Shown here one piece after another: positions 9,898 to 18,705 of a DNA stretch of 64,000 nucleotides. The number at the start of each line of letters is the position of its first letter. The first letter of the stretch is position 1. A program made the position numbers and the translations under genes. The notes beneath the pieces are model-generated. The model was not told where the DNA came from and did not search any database. It was given only the letters and a program-made list of their open reading frames with translations. The DNA is from Micrococcus terreus. GTDB taxonomy: Bacteria > Actinomycetota > Actinomycetes > Actinomycetales > Micrococcaceae. Location: positions 62,001-126,000 of the forward strand of contig NZ_FPCG01000005.1 in the NCBI RefSeq assembly GCF_900116905.1, given 5' to 3'.

Positions 9898-11666
9898 GAG
9901 GGATCTCCCGACGACGGCTCCTCACCCGAGCCGGTCACCTTGCCGGAGGCCAGATGCGGGGTGTGCACGAGCATGCGCAGCTGGGCCACGCGGCCTCCGC
10001 GGTGACCGGAGATGCGGGCCCAGTCCTCCGGGGTGCTGGTGTTGGGCAGGTCCTCCTGCTCGCCGAACTCCTCGGTGACCGCGCGCAGCAGATGCTCCCC
10101 GCGCAGGCCCTTCACCCCGGACTCGCTGGCGGAGAGGAACTCCTTGATGGCGTGCTTCTTGGCCCGGTCCACGATGTTGGCCACCACGGCCCCGGAGGCG
10201 AAGTCGGCGAAGTGCAGGGTCCGGGTGGAGCCGTCCGTGTAGGTGACCTCCACGAACTCGGTGTCCGGGGTGCGGGCGAACATGGCGTCGGCCGTGCGCT
10301 GGATGAGCGAGTCGACGGCGGCCTGACGGTCGCCCCCGGCGGCCTGGACCTCGTCCGGGTGCAGAGGCAGGTTCGGAGTGAGGTACTTGCCGAAGATCTC
10401 CGCCGCGCCGTCCCGGTCCGGACGGTCGATCCGGATCTTCACGTCCAGCCGGCCCGGGCGCAGGATGGCCGGGTCGATCATGTCCTCGCGGTTGGAGGCG
10501 CCGATCACGATCACGTTGTCCAGGCGCTCCACGCCGTCGATCTCCGCCAGCAGCTGCGGGACGATCGTGGTCTCCACGTCCGAGGAGACGCCGGAGCCAC
10601 GGGTGCGGAACAGGGACTCCATCTCATCGAAGAAGACGACCACGGGGTAGCCGTCGGAGGCCTTCTCCCGGGCCCGGGCGAAGATGGTGCGGATGTGGCG
10701 CTCGGTCTCGCCCACGTACTTGTTCAGCAGCTCTGGGCCCTTGATGTTCAGGAAGTAGGAGCGGCGCTCCTCCGTGGACCGAGAGGCCAGCGAGTTCGCC
10801 ACGGCCTTGGCGATCAGCGTCTTGCCGGTCCCGGGAGGGCCGTAGAGCAGGATGCCCTTGGGCGCCTTGAGCCCGTGCTCGCGGTACAGCCCGGGATGCA
10901 GGAACGGCAGTTCCACGGCGTCACGGATCTGCTCGATCTGGGGACCCAGTCCGCCGATGTCCGCGTAGCTGACGTCCGGCACCTCCTCCAGGACCACGTC
11001 CTGGACCTCGGTGAGCGGCACCAGGTCCAGAGCGTGGCCGGTGCGCACATCCACGGTGACGGCGTCTCCCACGCGGATGCGTTCGGCGGAGAGACGGTCG
11101 GCACGGCGCACCACGCGCTGTTCGTCGCCCCGGCCCACGATCACCAGCAGCCCGGAGTCCAGCACCTCCTTGACCCGGGCCAGTTCGCCGGTGCGCTCTG
11201 CGGGCAGCACCGAGACGATGGTCAGGGACTCGTTGAGCAGCACGTCCGCGCCGGAGGTGATGCGGTGCAGCTCGATCAGCGGTGAGGCGTTGACCCTGAG
11301 TTTGCGGCCGTTGTGGATGACGTCCACGCTGGGTTCCACGGTGGCGTCGATCTCCACGCCGTCCACGGCGTCACGCTTCTCGTTCACCGCCAGCACGGTG
11401 GCGTAGCTGAAGGGTGTCTCTCCGTCCAGCTCCAGGGCTGCCTTCAGGACGGTGATCTCCTCGCGAGTGGCCTCCAGCAGGTCCACCATCCGGCGGTTGT
11501 TCCGCGCGGCGGTCTCCAGCTGGTACTCCAGGGTCCGGTTCTTCTCCACCAGCGTGGCGGCGCGGCGCTTGGCCCCGTCCAGCTGGTTGAGCAGCTGGGC
11601 CTGGGAGACGCCGCCCGCGCCGGTGTCGGTGCTGGGGGGTCCGGGGTTCGAGGAGGGATCGGCCAT
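9894..11666 (-). CDS. arc: AAA ATPase ARC (Mpa-type), forming ring for pupylated substrates
   Basis: 590 aa: N-terminal coiled coil (about 25-75) that binds Pup, tandem OB-fold region (80-230), and an AAA domain with Walker A GPPGTGKT at 276-283 and Walker B FFDE near 345-348. Mpa unfolds pupylated proteins into the 20S proteasome by docking a C-terminal Tyr-containing tail. Here the protein ends in a Gly/Ser/Pro tail (EEPSSGDPS) with no such penultimate Tyr. Together with the missing prcBA this suggests a proteasome-independent unfoldase, as proposed for corynebacterial ARC. TAGGCT lies 6 nt before the ATG. Confidence 0.93.
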   Translation of the reverse strand: MADPSSNPGPPSTDTGAGGVSQAQLLNQLDGAKRRAATLVEKNRTLEYQLETAARNNRRMVDLLEATREEITVLKAALELDGETPFSYATVLAVNEKRDAVDGVEIDATVEPSVDVIHNGRKLRVNASPLIELHRITSGADVLLNESLTIVSVLPAERTGELARVKEVLDSGLLVIVGRGDEQRVVRRADRLSAERIRVGDAVTVDVRTGHALDLVPLTEVQDVVLEEVPDVSYADIGGLGPQIEQIRDAVELPFLHPGLYREHGLKAPKGILLYGPPGTGKTLIAKAVANSLASRSTEERRSYFLNIKGPELLNKYVGETERHIRTIFARAREKASDGYPVVVFFDEMESLFRTRGSGVSSDVETTIVPQLLAEIDGVERLDNVIVIGASNREDMIDPAILRPGRLDVKIRIDRPDRDGAAEIFGKYLTPNLPLHPDEVQAAGGDRQAAVDSLIQRTADAMFARTPDTEFVEVTYTDGSTRTLHFADFASGAVVANIVDRAKKHAIKEFLSASESGVKGLRGEHLLRAVTEEFGEQEDLPNTSTPEDWARISGHRGGRVAQLRMLVHTPHLASGKVTGSGEEPSSGDPS

Positions 11667-11672
11667 GGATCC

Positions 11673-11678
11673 AGCCTA
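11673..11678 (-). promoter_or_regulatory. -10 element TAGGCT for leaderless arc-dop-pup-pafA transcript
   Basis: TAGGCT on the minus strand, 6 nt from the arc ATG. This would be the promoter for the whole pupylation operon reading towards lower coordinates. No ribosome-binding site is seen between it and the ATG. Confidence 0.55.
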
Positions 11679-11722
11679 GTGGTCAGCCCTGCCCGCCCGC
11701 CTGCTGAGGCGAGACGTGACGG

Positions 11723-12814
11723 CTACTGGCCGGCCGTCGTCGGGCCCTGCGGGGCGGTCTCCGATGCGGCGCGGACTGAGCGCTCGGCCATGGAGGCGGC
11801 CTCCCGGGCGGACTTGCGGGCCTTCTTGTCCGTCACGGTCCGCTCCCCCAATGCCTGCGGGGTCCACCGGGTCTCATCCGACGGCAGCCAGGCCTCCGTG
11901 TCCTCCGCGGAGAACTCCGAGACCTTGGAGCGCTTCTTCAACAGCATGGCCTCCTGACCGGTGGCCAGCCGACGGCAGGTCATCAGGAACCCGGTGTGGG
12001 CCACCATCCGGTGGTCCGGACGCACCGCCAGTCCGTCCAAGTGCCAGCCGCGGACCATGGTCTCGGAGGCCTCCACCGGAGTGAACCGTCCATCCTCACG
12101 GATCGCCTCGGCCACGCGGGACATCTGCGTGGCGGTGGCGATGTAGTTCAGCCACACTCCCCCGGGTGCGAGCACGGTGGCCACCGCGTCCAGGCACTCC
12201 CAGGGGGCGAGCATGTCCAGCACCACACGGTCCACGGATCCGGGCTCGTGGTCCTGGTCCATCTGCTGGGCGTCCTTCAGATGGACCTGCCAGGCGGGGT
12301 GCTCGGCGCCGAAGAAGGTGGTGACGTTGGCCTGGGCGATCTCGGCGAACTCAGGGCGGCGTTCGTAGGAGTGCAGCCGGCCCGAGTCCCCCACAGCGCG
12401 CAGCAGGGAGATGGACAGGGCGCCGGACCCGACGCCGGCCTCGACCACCGTGGCGCCGGGGTAGATGTCCGCCAGCTGCACGATCTGCCCGGCATCCTTG
12501 GGGTAGACCACGGTGGCACCGCGCGGCATGGAGAGCACGAAGTCGTTGAGCAGGGGCCGCAGCACCTGGTACTCGTGGCCGGAGGAGTTCTGCACCACCA
12601 CGCCCTCGGGTCCACCGATCAGGTCATCGTGCCGCAGCACGCCCTGGTAGCTGTGGAACTGACCGCCGCGGGCCAGGGTAATGGTGTTCATCCGCCCCTT
12701 GGCATCCTTGATCTGCACGCGCTGCCCCTCCCGCAGCGGACCGCGGCGAGCTGAGGCTCCAGTGGCGGATGCGCTGGGTCGATCGGTGCGGGGGCGAGGC
12801 TCGGTGCTGGTCAT
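11723..12814 (-). CDS. trmI: tRNA (adenine-58-N1)-methyltransferase TrmI
   Basis: 363-aa class I SAM-dependent methyltransferase that methylates A58 in the T-loop of tRNAs. The N-terminal beta domain (REGQRVQIKD, IGGPEGVVVQNSSGHEY) is followed by the SAM motif VVEAGVGSGALS. Longer than the roughly 280-aa mycobacterial enzyme because of extensions at both ends. The frame is open far upstream, but the ATG at 12814 follows AAGGAG and matches the family N terminus. It lies next to arc as in mycobacteria. The last codons contain the dispersed CCGTCGTCGGG motif. Confidence 0.9.
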   Translation of the reverse strand: MTSTEPRPRTDRPSASATGASARRGPLREGQRVQIKDAKGRMNTITLARGGQFHSYQGVLRHDDLIGGPEGVVVQNSSGHEYQVLRPLLNDFVLSMPRGATVVYPKDAGQIVQLADIYPGATVVEAGVGSGALSISLLRAVGDSGRLHSYERRPEFAEIAQANVTTFFGAEHPAWQVHLKDAQQMDQDHEPGSVDRVVLDMLAPWECLDAVATVLAPGGVWLNYIATATQMSRVAEAIREDGRFTPVEASETMVRGWHLDGLAVRPDHRMVAHTGFLMTCRRLATGQEAMLLKKRSKVSEFSAEDTEAWLPSDETRWTPQALGERTVTDKKARKSAREAASMAERSVRAASETAPQGPTTAGQ

Positions 12815-12891
12815 CGGCGGCCAGATCTCCTTGAGGGTGGGGCGGTCCTGCCGATCCAGCAGGCATTCCAGAGTACCGAAACCAGCAGACC

Positions 12892-14019
12892 TCAGCGCTC
12901 TGTGCGGCGCAGCGAGAGCCGACGCATCACATCGGCCTGGCGCAGCACGCCGCAGACCTGGCCGTCGAGCCCGATCACCGCGTACTCCGAGCCGTCCACC
13001 CGGGACAGCCGGTCCACCAGCGGCGCACCGCGGTCGGCATAGCCCACCACCGCGCCGCTGGTCAGGGCACGGGCGACGGCAGAGACCGGCGTGTGCGGCA
13101 GAGCAGAGCTCGGGACGGTGGACAGCACGTGCTGGTCCAGGACCGCCTCCGGGCGTCCGGTCTCGGAGAGCACCACGACCTCGGCCCCGGCCGCGAAGGC
13201 CAGCACCTCGGACAGTGGAGTCGAGGCGGGCACACCGACTGCTGGGCGCATCAGCTCGCCCACCCAGAGGTGAGGGACGCGTTGGCGCAGCCGCCCGACG
13301 CGGATGGCCTCGGAGGCTCCGTTCCAGAGGAAGAAGCCCACCATCACCAGGATCACGATCAACGGGATGTCCGCCGGACGACCCTGAAGGAAGGGCACCA
13401 CTACGAGCAGCAGGGCCAGCAGCAGCACGATGCCGCGTCCGGACCACCCCGCTGCCACCGTGCCCTTGTCCTGACTCCCGGTGGCGGCCCAGACCGCCGA
13501 TTCCACGATCCGCCCGCCGTCGAGAGGCAGACCCGGCAGGACGTTGAATAGGGCGACGAGCCAGTTGGCGTAGACCAGGATGTCCAGCAGCAGCCGGGCC
13601 ACCCCCTCTGGTGGGGCCACCACGGCGATCAGCGTCCCGCCCAGGGCGATGAGCACGTTCGCGGCCGGGCCGGCCAGGGCCGTCACCAAGGACCGCCCCG
13701 GGGTGGCCTGGAAGACGCCGAACTGGGTGTGGCCACCCCACAGGTTCAGCACGATCTCCTGCGCCGGCCAGCCGAAGGCCCGGGCGCTGACGGCATGGGC
13801 CAGCTCGTGCACCAGGACGGACAGGGCCAGCAGCACCGCATACAGGAAGGCGATCCCGTAGGCTCCGATGCCGAGCTCTGGGAACAGTCTGGCCACCTGG
13901 GGACCGAACAGCAGCACCACGAAGCCGGCGATCAGCAGCCAGTTCCACGACAGGTAGACCGGGACACCGACCAGCCTCCCCAGCCTGATCCGGCCGCGGC
14001 GTGAGACGCGGTCCGGCAT
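12892..14019 (-). CDS. Site-2-type membrane zinc metalloprotease (M50) with CBS domains
   Basis: 375-aa polytopic membrane protein. HELAH at residues 71-75 is the zinc-binding site and FNVLPGLPLDGG at 158-169 supplies the third ligand region of the M50 family. Five or six membrane segments occupy the first 240 residues. The C-terminal 130 residues resemble a CBS pair, which often senses adenine nucleotides. Members cleave membrane-bound substrates within the bilayer; the target is unknown. The start overlaps the HAD gene stop by 1 nt (TGATG), so the two are co-translated. Confidence 0.87.
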   Translation of the reverse strand: MPDRVSRRGRIRLGRLVGVPVYLSWNWLLIAGFVVLLFGPQVARLFPELGIGAYGIAFLYAVLLALSVLVHELAHAVSARAFGWPAQEIVLNLWGGHTQFGVFQATPGRSLVTALAGPAANVLIALGGTLIAVVAPPEGVARLLLDILVYANWLVALFNVLPGLPLDGGRIVESAVWAATGSQDKGTVAAGWSGRGIVLLLALLLVVVPFLQGRPADIPLIVILVMVGFFLWNGASEAIRVGRLRQRVPHLWVGELMRPAVGVPASTPLSEVLAFAAGAEVVVLSETGRPEAVLDQHVLSTVPSSALPHTPVSAVARALTSGAVVGYADRGAPLVDRLSRVDGSEYAVIGLDGQVCGVLRQADVMRRLSLRRTER

Positions 14020-14822
14020 CAGCCCAGGCCCTGCGGCGGAGCGCCGGCCGCCGCCAGCTGACCGATGGCGCCGACCACCTCGGCGAGGTCACCCACGGTG
14101 CGACCGGCCAGGGTGTCCCACTGACGCCGGCGCGGGTCCTCGGGCAGCTCCGTGACGAGTGGGACGGCCACCGTGGGCAGGCCGGCGGCGGTGGCGGAGG
14201 TGACCCCCGGCAGGGAGTCCTCGATGACCAGGCAACGGCTTCGATCCACACCCGGGTGCCGGTCCTGCATCCGGGACAGCGCAGTGAGATACGGCTCGGG
14301 GTGGGGCTTGCCTCGGGTGACCTGGTCACCGGTGACCATGAACTCGAGGGACCCCTCCGGGGCGCGGTCCAGGATCACCTGGGCCAGCGGGGTGTGGGAC
14401 ATGGTGACAAGGGCACAGGGCACGCCGGCCTGGTGGAGGGCGGCCAGCAGCTCCCGGGCTCCGGGTCGCCACGGAAGGTTCTCCTGGACGCCTGCCATCA
14501 CCTCCCGCAGAGCCGTGTCCACGATGGTCTCCACGTCCAGGTCCAGTCCGGCCTGCTGCAGCAGCCGCGCGCCATGGTCCAAGGACTGCCCGGTCAGGGA
14601 CTGTGCCAGCCCCTCGGTCCAGGTCCCACCCTGGTCTTCGAGCATGCGTCGGTGGCTGGCGTTCCACAGCGGCTCCGTGTCCACCAGGGTGCCGTCCATG
14701 TCCCAGAAGACGGCATCCAGGCGGGAGGGGCGGTGCTGCGTGGTCTCAACGCCGGCTGGTGACGGGGACGGCGGGCGGTGATCGCCCTCGAATGGGGGGT
14801 GTCCGGAACGGTCGAGGGGCAT
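14019..14822 (-). CDS. HAD-superfamily phosphatase (beta-phosphoglucomutase/GPH-like)
   Basis: 267 aa with the HAD nucleophile motif DMDGTLVDTEP at residues 41-51, a helical cap (WNASHRRML), motif II near LVTMSHTP and motif IV CLVIEDSLPGV. These enzymes dephosphorylate small phosphorylated metabolites; the substrate cannot be predicted. The first 33 residues are not conserved-looking, but TAGACT sits 6 nt before this ATG, supporting it. Divergent from PAC2 and followed by the M50 protease. Confidence 0.83.
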   Translation of the reverse strand: MPLDRSGHPPFEGDHRPPSPSPAGVETTQHRPSRLDAVFWDMDGTLVDTEPLWNASHRRMLEDQGGTWTEGLAQSLTGQSLDHGARLLQQAGLDLDVETIVDTALREVMAGVQENLPWRPGARELLAALHQAGVPCALVTMSHTPLAQVILDRAPEGSLEFMVTGDQVTRGKPHPEPYLTALSRMQDRHPGVDRSRCLVIEDSLPGVTSATAAGLPTVAVPLVTELPEDPRRRQWDTLAGRTVGDLAEVVGAIGQLAAAGAPPQGLG

Positions 14823-14828
14823 GCATCG

Positions 14829-14834
14829 AGTCTA
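14829..14834 (-). promoter_or_regulatory. -10 element TAGACT for leaderless HAD phosphatase transcript
   Basis: Minus-strand TAGACT with 6 nt to the ATG at 14822. Divergent to the TAGAGT element of the PAC2 gene within the same 58-nt gap. Confidence 0.55.
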
Positions 14835-14868
14835 GTGTCGAGCCGCCCCGTCCTCAGCACGGGAGACC

Positions 14869-14874
14869 TAGAGT
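14869..14874 (+). promoter_or_regulatory. -10 element TAGAGT for leaderless PAC2 transcript
   Basis: Plus-strand TAGAGT with 6 nt to the ATG at 14881. No Shine-Dalgarno-like purine stretch is correctly placed. Confidence 0.55.
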
Positions 14875-14880
14875 GGGTCC

Positions 14881-15816
14881 ATGACCACAGACCGTGGATC
14901 CGATGATCCGACCGACCGGCAGCTCGGCGCGGGGCTGCGCTCCTACCTGAGGCGTCTGGACGAGCGCGATCCGCACCGCCGACCGGTGATCCTGATGACC
15001 GCGTTCGAGGGGTGGAACGACGCCGGGGACGCCGCCACGGATGTGCTTGACCTGATCCGCGAGCAGATCGATGCCACCGAGCTCGACTCCCTCGCGGATG
15101 ACGACTACTACGACTACCAGTTCACCCGGCCCACGGTGAGCCGTGACGAAGACGGCCGTGGCACCCTGACCTGGCCCAGCACGAGGGTGTTCCGGGGCGT
15201 CCTGGATGCTGGTCCAGGCGGAGACACCGGCCTGGAACTGCTGATCGTGCGCGGTGTGGAGCCCAGCTTCCGCTGGAGGGCCTTCACCGCCGAGCTGCTG
15301 GCCTTGGCGCGGCGCCATCGGGTCGACGCCGTCCTGACCTTGGGTGCGCTGCTGGCCGATGCCCCGCACACCCGTCCCCTGCCGGCCACTCCCTCCAGTG
15401 CCGACCCGCAGCTGCGTCAGGCTCTCGGTGTCTCCCAGCCCACCTATGAGGGTCCGACGGGAATCGTCGGCGTGGTCACGGACAGTGCCGTCGATGCAGG
15501 TCTTCCCACCGTCTCCGTATGGGTGGCGGTGCCGCACTATGTGGCCCAGAGCCCCTCACCCAAAGCACAGATGGCCCTGGCCGGCCGGATCGAAGAACTG
15601 CTCGAGACCACCCTGGACCTGGACCTGCTGGCCGAGGACGCTCAGGCCTGGGAGCGTGGCGTGGACGAACTGGCCTCGGCAGATCCGGAGGTCTCCGCCT
15701 ATGTGCAGCAGCTGGAGAAGGCGCGGGACACCGAATCGCTGCCGGAGGCATCGGGCGAGGCGATCGCTCGCGAGTTCGAACGGTATCTCAAGCGGCGCGA
15801 TCCCGGCCACGGCTGA
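14881..15816 (+). CDS. PAC2-family protein
   Basis: 311 aa with the PAC2 (proteasome assembly chaperone 2-like) fold: VILMTAFEGWNDAGDAA near the N terminus, LLIVRGVEPSFRW, and VTLGALLADAPHTRP in the centre. Mycobacterial Rv2125 is the orthologue by family and lies in the same neighbourhood. The function of actinobacterial PAC2 proteins is unknown; despite the name, no proteasome core is encoded nearby. The last 60 residues are charged and helical. Confidence 0.87.
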   Translation: MTTDRGSDDPTDRQLGAGLRSYLRRLDERDPHRRPVILMTAFEGWNDAGDAATDVLDLIREQIDATELDSLADDDYYDYQFTRPTVSRDEDGRGTLTWPSTRVFRGVLDAGPGGDTGLELLIVRGVEPSFRWRAFTAELLALARRHRVDAVLTLGALLADAPHTRPLPATPSSADPQLRQALGVSQPTYEGPTGIVGVVTDSAVDAGLPTVSVWVAVPHYVAQSPSPKAQMALAGRIEELLETTLDLDLLAEDAQAWERGVDELASADPEVSAYVQQLEKARDTESLPEASGEAIAREFERYLKRRDPGHG

Positions 15817-15851
15817 CCCCGGTCCATGTGCACCGGCACCGAAGGCGCCGA

Positions 15852-17132
15852 TCAGTCGGTGAGGCGGATGCCCAGCAGGGAGTCCACGACCGTGCTGACG
15901 GACAGCTGAGCGTCTGACACCGGCGACGAGTCCTGACGATCACGAGCCTGGGCCCCATCGGCCCACCGGTCCAGCTCCACCAGGGCGGCGGGGGCATCCA
16001 GGTCGTGGGACAGGGCGTGATGCAGGGACTGCAGGAGCTGTTCGCCGTCCCCGGGCTGCTCCTCGGTCAGGGCGGCGCGCCAGCGCTCCAGGCGTGCGGA
16101 GGCGTCCGGCAGGGACTGATCCGTCCACTCCCAGTCCGCACGGTAGTGCTGAGAGAGCAGGGCCGTGCGGATCGCCGCCGGGTCAGCGCCCTCGCGGAGC
16201 AGGTTCGAGACCAGGACCAGGTTCCCCTTGGACTTGGACATCTTCTCCCCGTCCAGGGCCACCATGCCGGCATGCACGAAGGTGTGGGCCAACGGACGTC
16301 CGTCCACGGCGGTGGCGTGGGCGGCACTGAACTCATGATGGGGGAAGGTCAGATCCGATCCACCGCCCTGCACCGAGAACGGCACGGGCAGCAGCCGACG
16401 TGCGATCGCTGAGCACTCGATGTGCCAGCCGGGGCGTCCCTCGCCCAGGGAGCCGCCTGCCCAGCTGGGCTCACCTGGACGGGCGGCGCGCCACAGCAGC
16501 GGGTCCAGAGGTGAGCGCTTGCCCGGGCGCTGCGGGTCGCCCCCGCGCTCCGGGAAGACCTCGGCCATCTGCTCGGGTGACATGCCGGAGATGCTGCCCA
16601 GCGTCCAGTCCGTGGCGGACTCGGCGGCGGCGATGTCGAAGTAGATGTCGCCGTCGGGATCCTCGCCCTGGCCGGGCACCGCATAGGCGGTGCCGTTCTC
16701 CACCAGGCGGGTGACGGTCTCGGCCACCCAGTCCACGGTCTCGGTGGCGCCCACATAGTGGTCCGGGGCCAGCACGTTCAAGGCCTGCATGTCCGTCCGG
16801 AACAGCTGGGTCTGGTCCTGCGCCAGCTCCCGCCAGTCCATTCCGGTGGCCTCGGCCCGCTCCAGCAGCGGATCGTCCACGTCCGTGACGTTCTGCACAT
16901 ACCTGACCGGATAGCCGCAGGCGCGCCAGTACCGGTGGAGCAGGTCGAAGCTCACGTAGGTGTTGGCATGGCCCAGGTGGGTGGCGTCATACGGGGTGAT
17001 GCCGCAGACGTAGAGCGAGGCCTCTTCGGAGGTGCCCGGGTGCTGCAGGGCACCGCTGGCGGTGTCCATCAGCCGCAGACGGTCCGGCTGGGCCGGCAGG
17101 AGGGCGGGGGACGGTGTGGACCAGGACTGCAT
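15852..17132 (-). CDS. mshC: L-cysteine:1D-myo-inosityl 2-amino-2-deoxy-alpha-D-glucopyranoside ligase MshC
   Basis: 426-aa relative of cysteinyl-tRNA synthetase that joins cysteine to GlcN-Ins in mycothiol biosynthesis using ATP. Visible are the zinc Cys at 43 ([19 protein letters not shown], with the HIGH-like HLGH at 52-55), [10 protein letters not shown], and KMSKSKGN. It lacks the tRNA-binding C-terminal domain of CysS, and the [12 protein letters not shown] segment favours MshC. An AAGGAAG ribosome-binding site precedes the ATG. It lies 23 nt downstream of uppP in one operon. mshA is also in this window; mshB and mshD are not. Confidence 0.95.
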   Translation of the reverse strand: MQSWSTPSPALLPAQPDRLRLMDTASGALQHPGTSEEASLYVCGITPYDATHLGHANTYVSFDLLHRYWRACGYPVRYVQNVTDVDDPLLERAEATGMDWRELAQDQTQLFRTDMQALNVLAPDHYVGATETVDWVAETVTRLVENGTAYAVPGQGEDPDGDIYFDIAAAESATDWTLGSISGMSPEQMAEVFPERGGDPQRPGKRSPLDPLLWRAARPGEPSWAGGSLGEGRPGWHIECSAIARRLLPVPFSVQGGGSDLTFPHHEFSAAHATAVDGRPLAHTFVHAGMVALDGEKMSKSKGNLVLVSNLLREGADPAAIRTALLSQHYRADWEWTDQSLPDASARLERWRAALTEEQPGDGEQLLQSLHHALSHDLDAPAALVELDRWADGAQARDRQDSSPVSDAQLSVSTVVDSLLGIRLTD

Positions 17133-17155
17133 GGCTTCCTTGCTGTGTGGGAGGG

Positions 17156-17989
17156 TCAGGCGCTGATGACGCCGAAGCCGAGCAGCAGGTACAGGGCCAG
17201 ACCCAGCCCGATCCGATACCAGACGAACGGCTTGTAGGAGTTCGTGGAGATGAAGCGCATCAGCCAGCCGATCACCACATAGGCGGTGACGAAGGCGATG
17301 CCCGTGGCCAGCAGCGTCTCGCCCATGCCGTAGGGGCCCTGCGCGCCGGGCTCGGCCAGGGACTTGAAGAGCTTGTAGAACCCGGAGGCGAAGACCGCGG
17401 GGACGGCCAGCAGGAAGGCATATCGGGTGGCGGCCTCACGGGTGTATCCCAGGGCCAGGCCCATGGTGATGGTGCCGCCGGAGCGGGAGACGCCAGGAAT
17501 CAGGGCCAGGGCCTGGGCCAGCCCGAAGAGGATGCCGTCCTTGACGGAGAGCTTCTCGAGTGGTTTGACCTGCCGGCCCAGGGTGTCCGCGGCCGCCAGG
17601 AGCACGCCGAAGACGATCAGCATGGTGGCCACGATCCACAGGGACCGGAAGGAGGAGTCGATGTAGTCCTCCAGCAGCAGCCCGAGCACGGCGATCGGGA
17701 TGGAGCCGATGATGATCAGCCAGCCCATGCGGGCATCGGGATCGTTCCGGGCGACCTTGCCGACCAGTGAGCCGAACCACCGTGAGATGATCCGGACGAT
17801 GTCCTTCCAGAAGAAGATCAGCACGGCCAGCTCGGTGCCGATCTGGGTGATGGCCGTGAAAGCCGCTCCCGGGTCTGCCGCATTCGGCAGGAACTCGCCG
17901 ACGATCCTCAGGTGCGCGGAGGACGAGATGGGGAGGAATTCCGTCAGGCCCTGCACCAGGCCCAGGATGATCGACTCTAACCAGTTCAC
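17156..17989 (-). CDS. uppP: Undecaprenyl-diphosphatase UppP (BacA)
   Basis: Membrane phosphatase recycling undecaprenyl pyrophosphate for peptidoglycan synthesis; it also confers bacitracin tolerance. The N terminus [25 protein letters not shown] and the internal [11 protein letters not shown] are the two family signatures, with about eight membrane helices. I choose the GTG at 17989 (product MNWLES...), which matches family N termini and has TAAGGT 7 nt upstream; a GTG three codons earlier is less likely. 277 aa. Co-transcribed with mshC. Confidence 0.94.
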   Translation of the reverse strand: MNWLESIILGLVQGLTEFLPISSSAHLRIVGEFLPNAADPGAAFTAITQIGTELAVLIFFWKDIVRIISRWFGSLVGKVARNDPDARMGWLIIIGSIPIAVLGLLLEDYIDSSFRSLWIVATMLIVFGVLLAAADTLGRQVKPLEKLSVKDGILFGLAQALALIPGVSRSGGTITMGLALGYTREAATRYAFLLAVPAVFASGFYKLFKSLAEPGAQGPYGMGETLLATGIAFVTAYVVIGWLMRFISTNSYKPFVWYRIGLGLALYLLLGFGVISA

Positions 17990-17996
17990 GTCCAGC

Positions 17997-18002
17997 ACCT
18001 TA
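17997..18002 (-). promoter_or_regulatory. -10 element TAAGGT for leaderless uppP-mshC transcript
   Basis: Minus-strand TAAGGT, 7 nt before the preferred GTG at 17989. The fit of -10 spacing supports this start over the upstream GTG at 17998. Confidence 0.5.
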
Positions 18003-18098
18003 CGGCACGGGAGGAGCGCTCTGGAGCATCACTGTGCTCGCCACGGCCAGAGGTGACGGAGCGCACGCGGAGCACGGGCGACTCCGCCGGATCAGGCC

Positions 18099-18389
18099 TC
18101 AGCGGTCCGAGGAGTCGGCAGTGTCGAACTCCTCGTCGTCATCTGAGTCCTCGCTGTCATCGCCGTCGAGGTCGTCGTCCTCGTCATCGTCGTCCAGGAC
18201 GTCGAGCGGAGTGTACTCACCGGTGGCGGCGTACAGCGCGTCCTCGTAGGCGTCGAAGGCATCGGCGATGTTGAAGTACGCCGACTCCAACGCAGGATCG
18301 TCATCGCTGCGCTTGGTGCTGGCGGCGGCGAGGTGCTCATGCAGGGCTGATACGAAGGCCTCCAGGGCCACGCGCGGATCGATGCTCAT
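18099..18389 (-). CDS. Conserved small protein with extremely acidic C-terminal tail
   Basis: 96 aa. The first 60 residues form a predicted helical module (DPRVALEAFVSALHEHL, then AYFNIADAFDAYEDALY) that I associate with an uncharacterised Micrococcaceae family; the last third is almost entirely Asp, Glu and Ser. Function unknown. The ATG at 18389 has TACCGT 6 nt upstream, so I prefer it to the GTG two codons earlier. Divergent from the DUF5703 gene, with overlapping promoter elements. Confidence 0.75.
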   Translation of the reverse strand: MSIDPRVALEAFVSALHEHLAAASTKRSDDDPALESAYFNIADAFDAYEDALYAATGEYTPLDVLDDDDEDDDLDGDDSEDSDDDEEFDTADSSDR

Positions 18390-18395
18390 GCTCAC

Positions 18396-18405
18396 ACGGT
18401 AGCCT
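18396..18405. promoter_or_regulatory. Overlapping divergent -10 elements (TACCGT minus, TAGCCT plus)
   Basis: TACCGT on the minus strand (18401 to 18396) lies 6 nt before the acidic protein's ATG. TAGCCT on the plus strand (18400-18405) points to the DUF5703 gene with a leader of roughly 30 nt. The two hexamers share two base pairs, so polymerase can occupy only one at a time. Confidence 0.45.
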
Positions 18406-18441
18406 CAATCTGCCACGACGGCACCTGCGGAGAGGAGACCG

Positions 18442-18675
18442 ATGCGCGAGCAGACCATGTCCAGCACCCTGGACTCCATCACCCACCGTCAGAACTGGGA
18501 GTACCTGGTGATCACCGTCTCCCCGGATGAGTCCCTGGCGCAGGCACGTCGCCGGCTCGTGGAGCATGCCGAGTACGGCAAATGGGAGCTGCAGCGCTCC
18601 ATCGTCTACCGCGGCGGGATGCGCCGGTTCTGGATGCGCCGGCGCATCATCCGGGTGAGATCCACGCTGAGCTGA
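18442..18675 (+). CDS. DUF5703 family small basic protein
   Basis: 77 aa. The core WEYLVITVSPDESLAQARRRL-VEHAEYGKWEL and the Arg-rich end (MRRFWMRRRIIRVR) match the uncharacterised actinobacterial DUF5703 family. A GAGGAG ribosome-binding site 4 nt before the ATG fixes the start. Function unknown; the basic, compact form would allow nucleic-acid or ribosome contact, but that is speculation. Confidence 0.8.
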   Translation: MREQTMSSTLDSITHRQNWEYLVITVSPDESLAQARRRLVEHAEYGKWELQRSIVYRGGMRRFWMRRRIIRVRSTLS

Positions 18676-18705
18676 CCGGCCGTCGTCGGGAATCAGCTGG
18701 TCAGC
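18671..18705. terminator. Short hairpin between convergent DUF5703 and acyl-CoA dehydrogenase genes
   Basis: Seven-base arms GCTGACC (18671-18677) and GGTCAGC (18699-18705) flank a loop holding the dispersed motif GGCCGTCGTCGGGAA. Both genes end inside it. A weak terminator is the simplest reading. Confidence 0.45.

Noticed and set aside
9954-11285. 443-codon frame antisense to arc
   Set aside because: Shadow frame; arc has clear AAA motifs.
11723-14329. 868-codon minus-strand frame extending trmI far upstream
   Set aside because: The upstream part is Arg/Pro/Gly-rich shadow of the M50 and HAD genes; the trmI start at 12814 has a ribosome-binding site and family N terminus.
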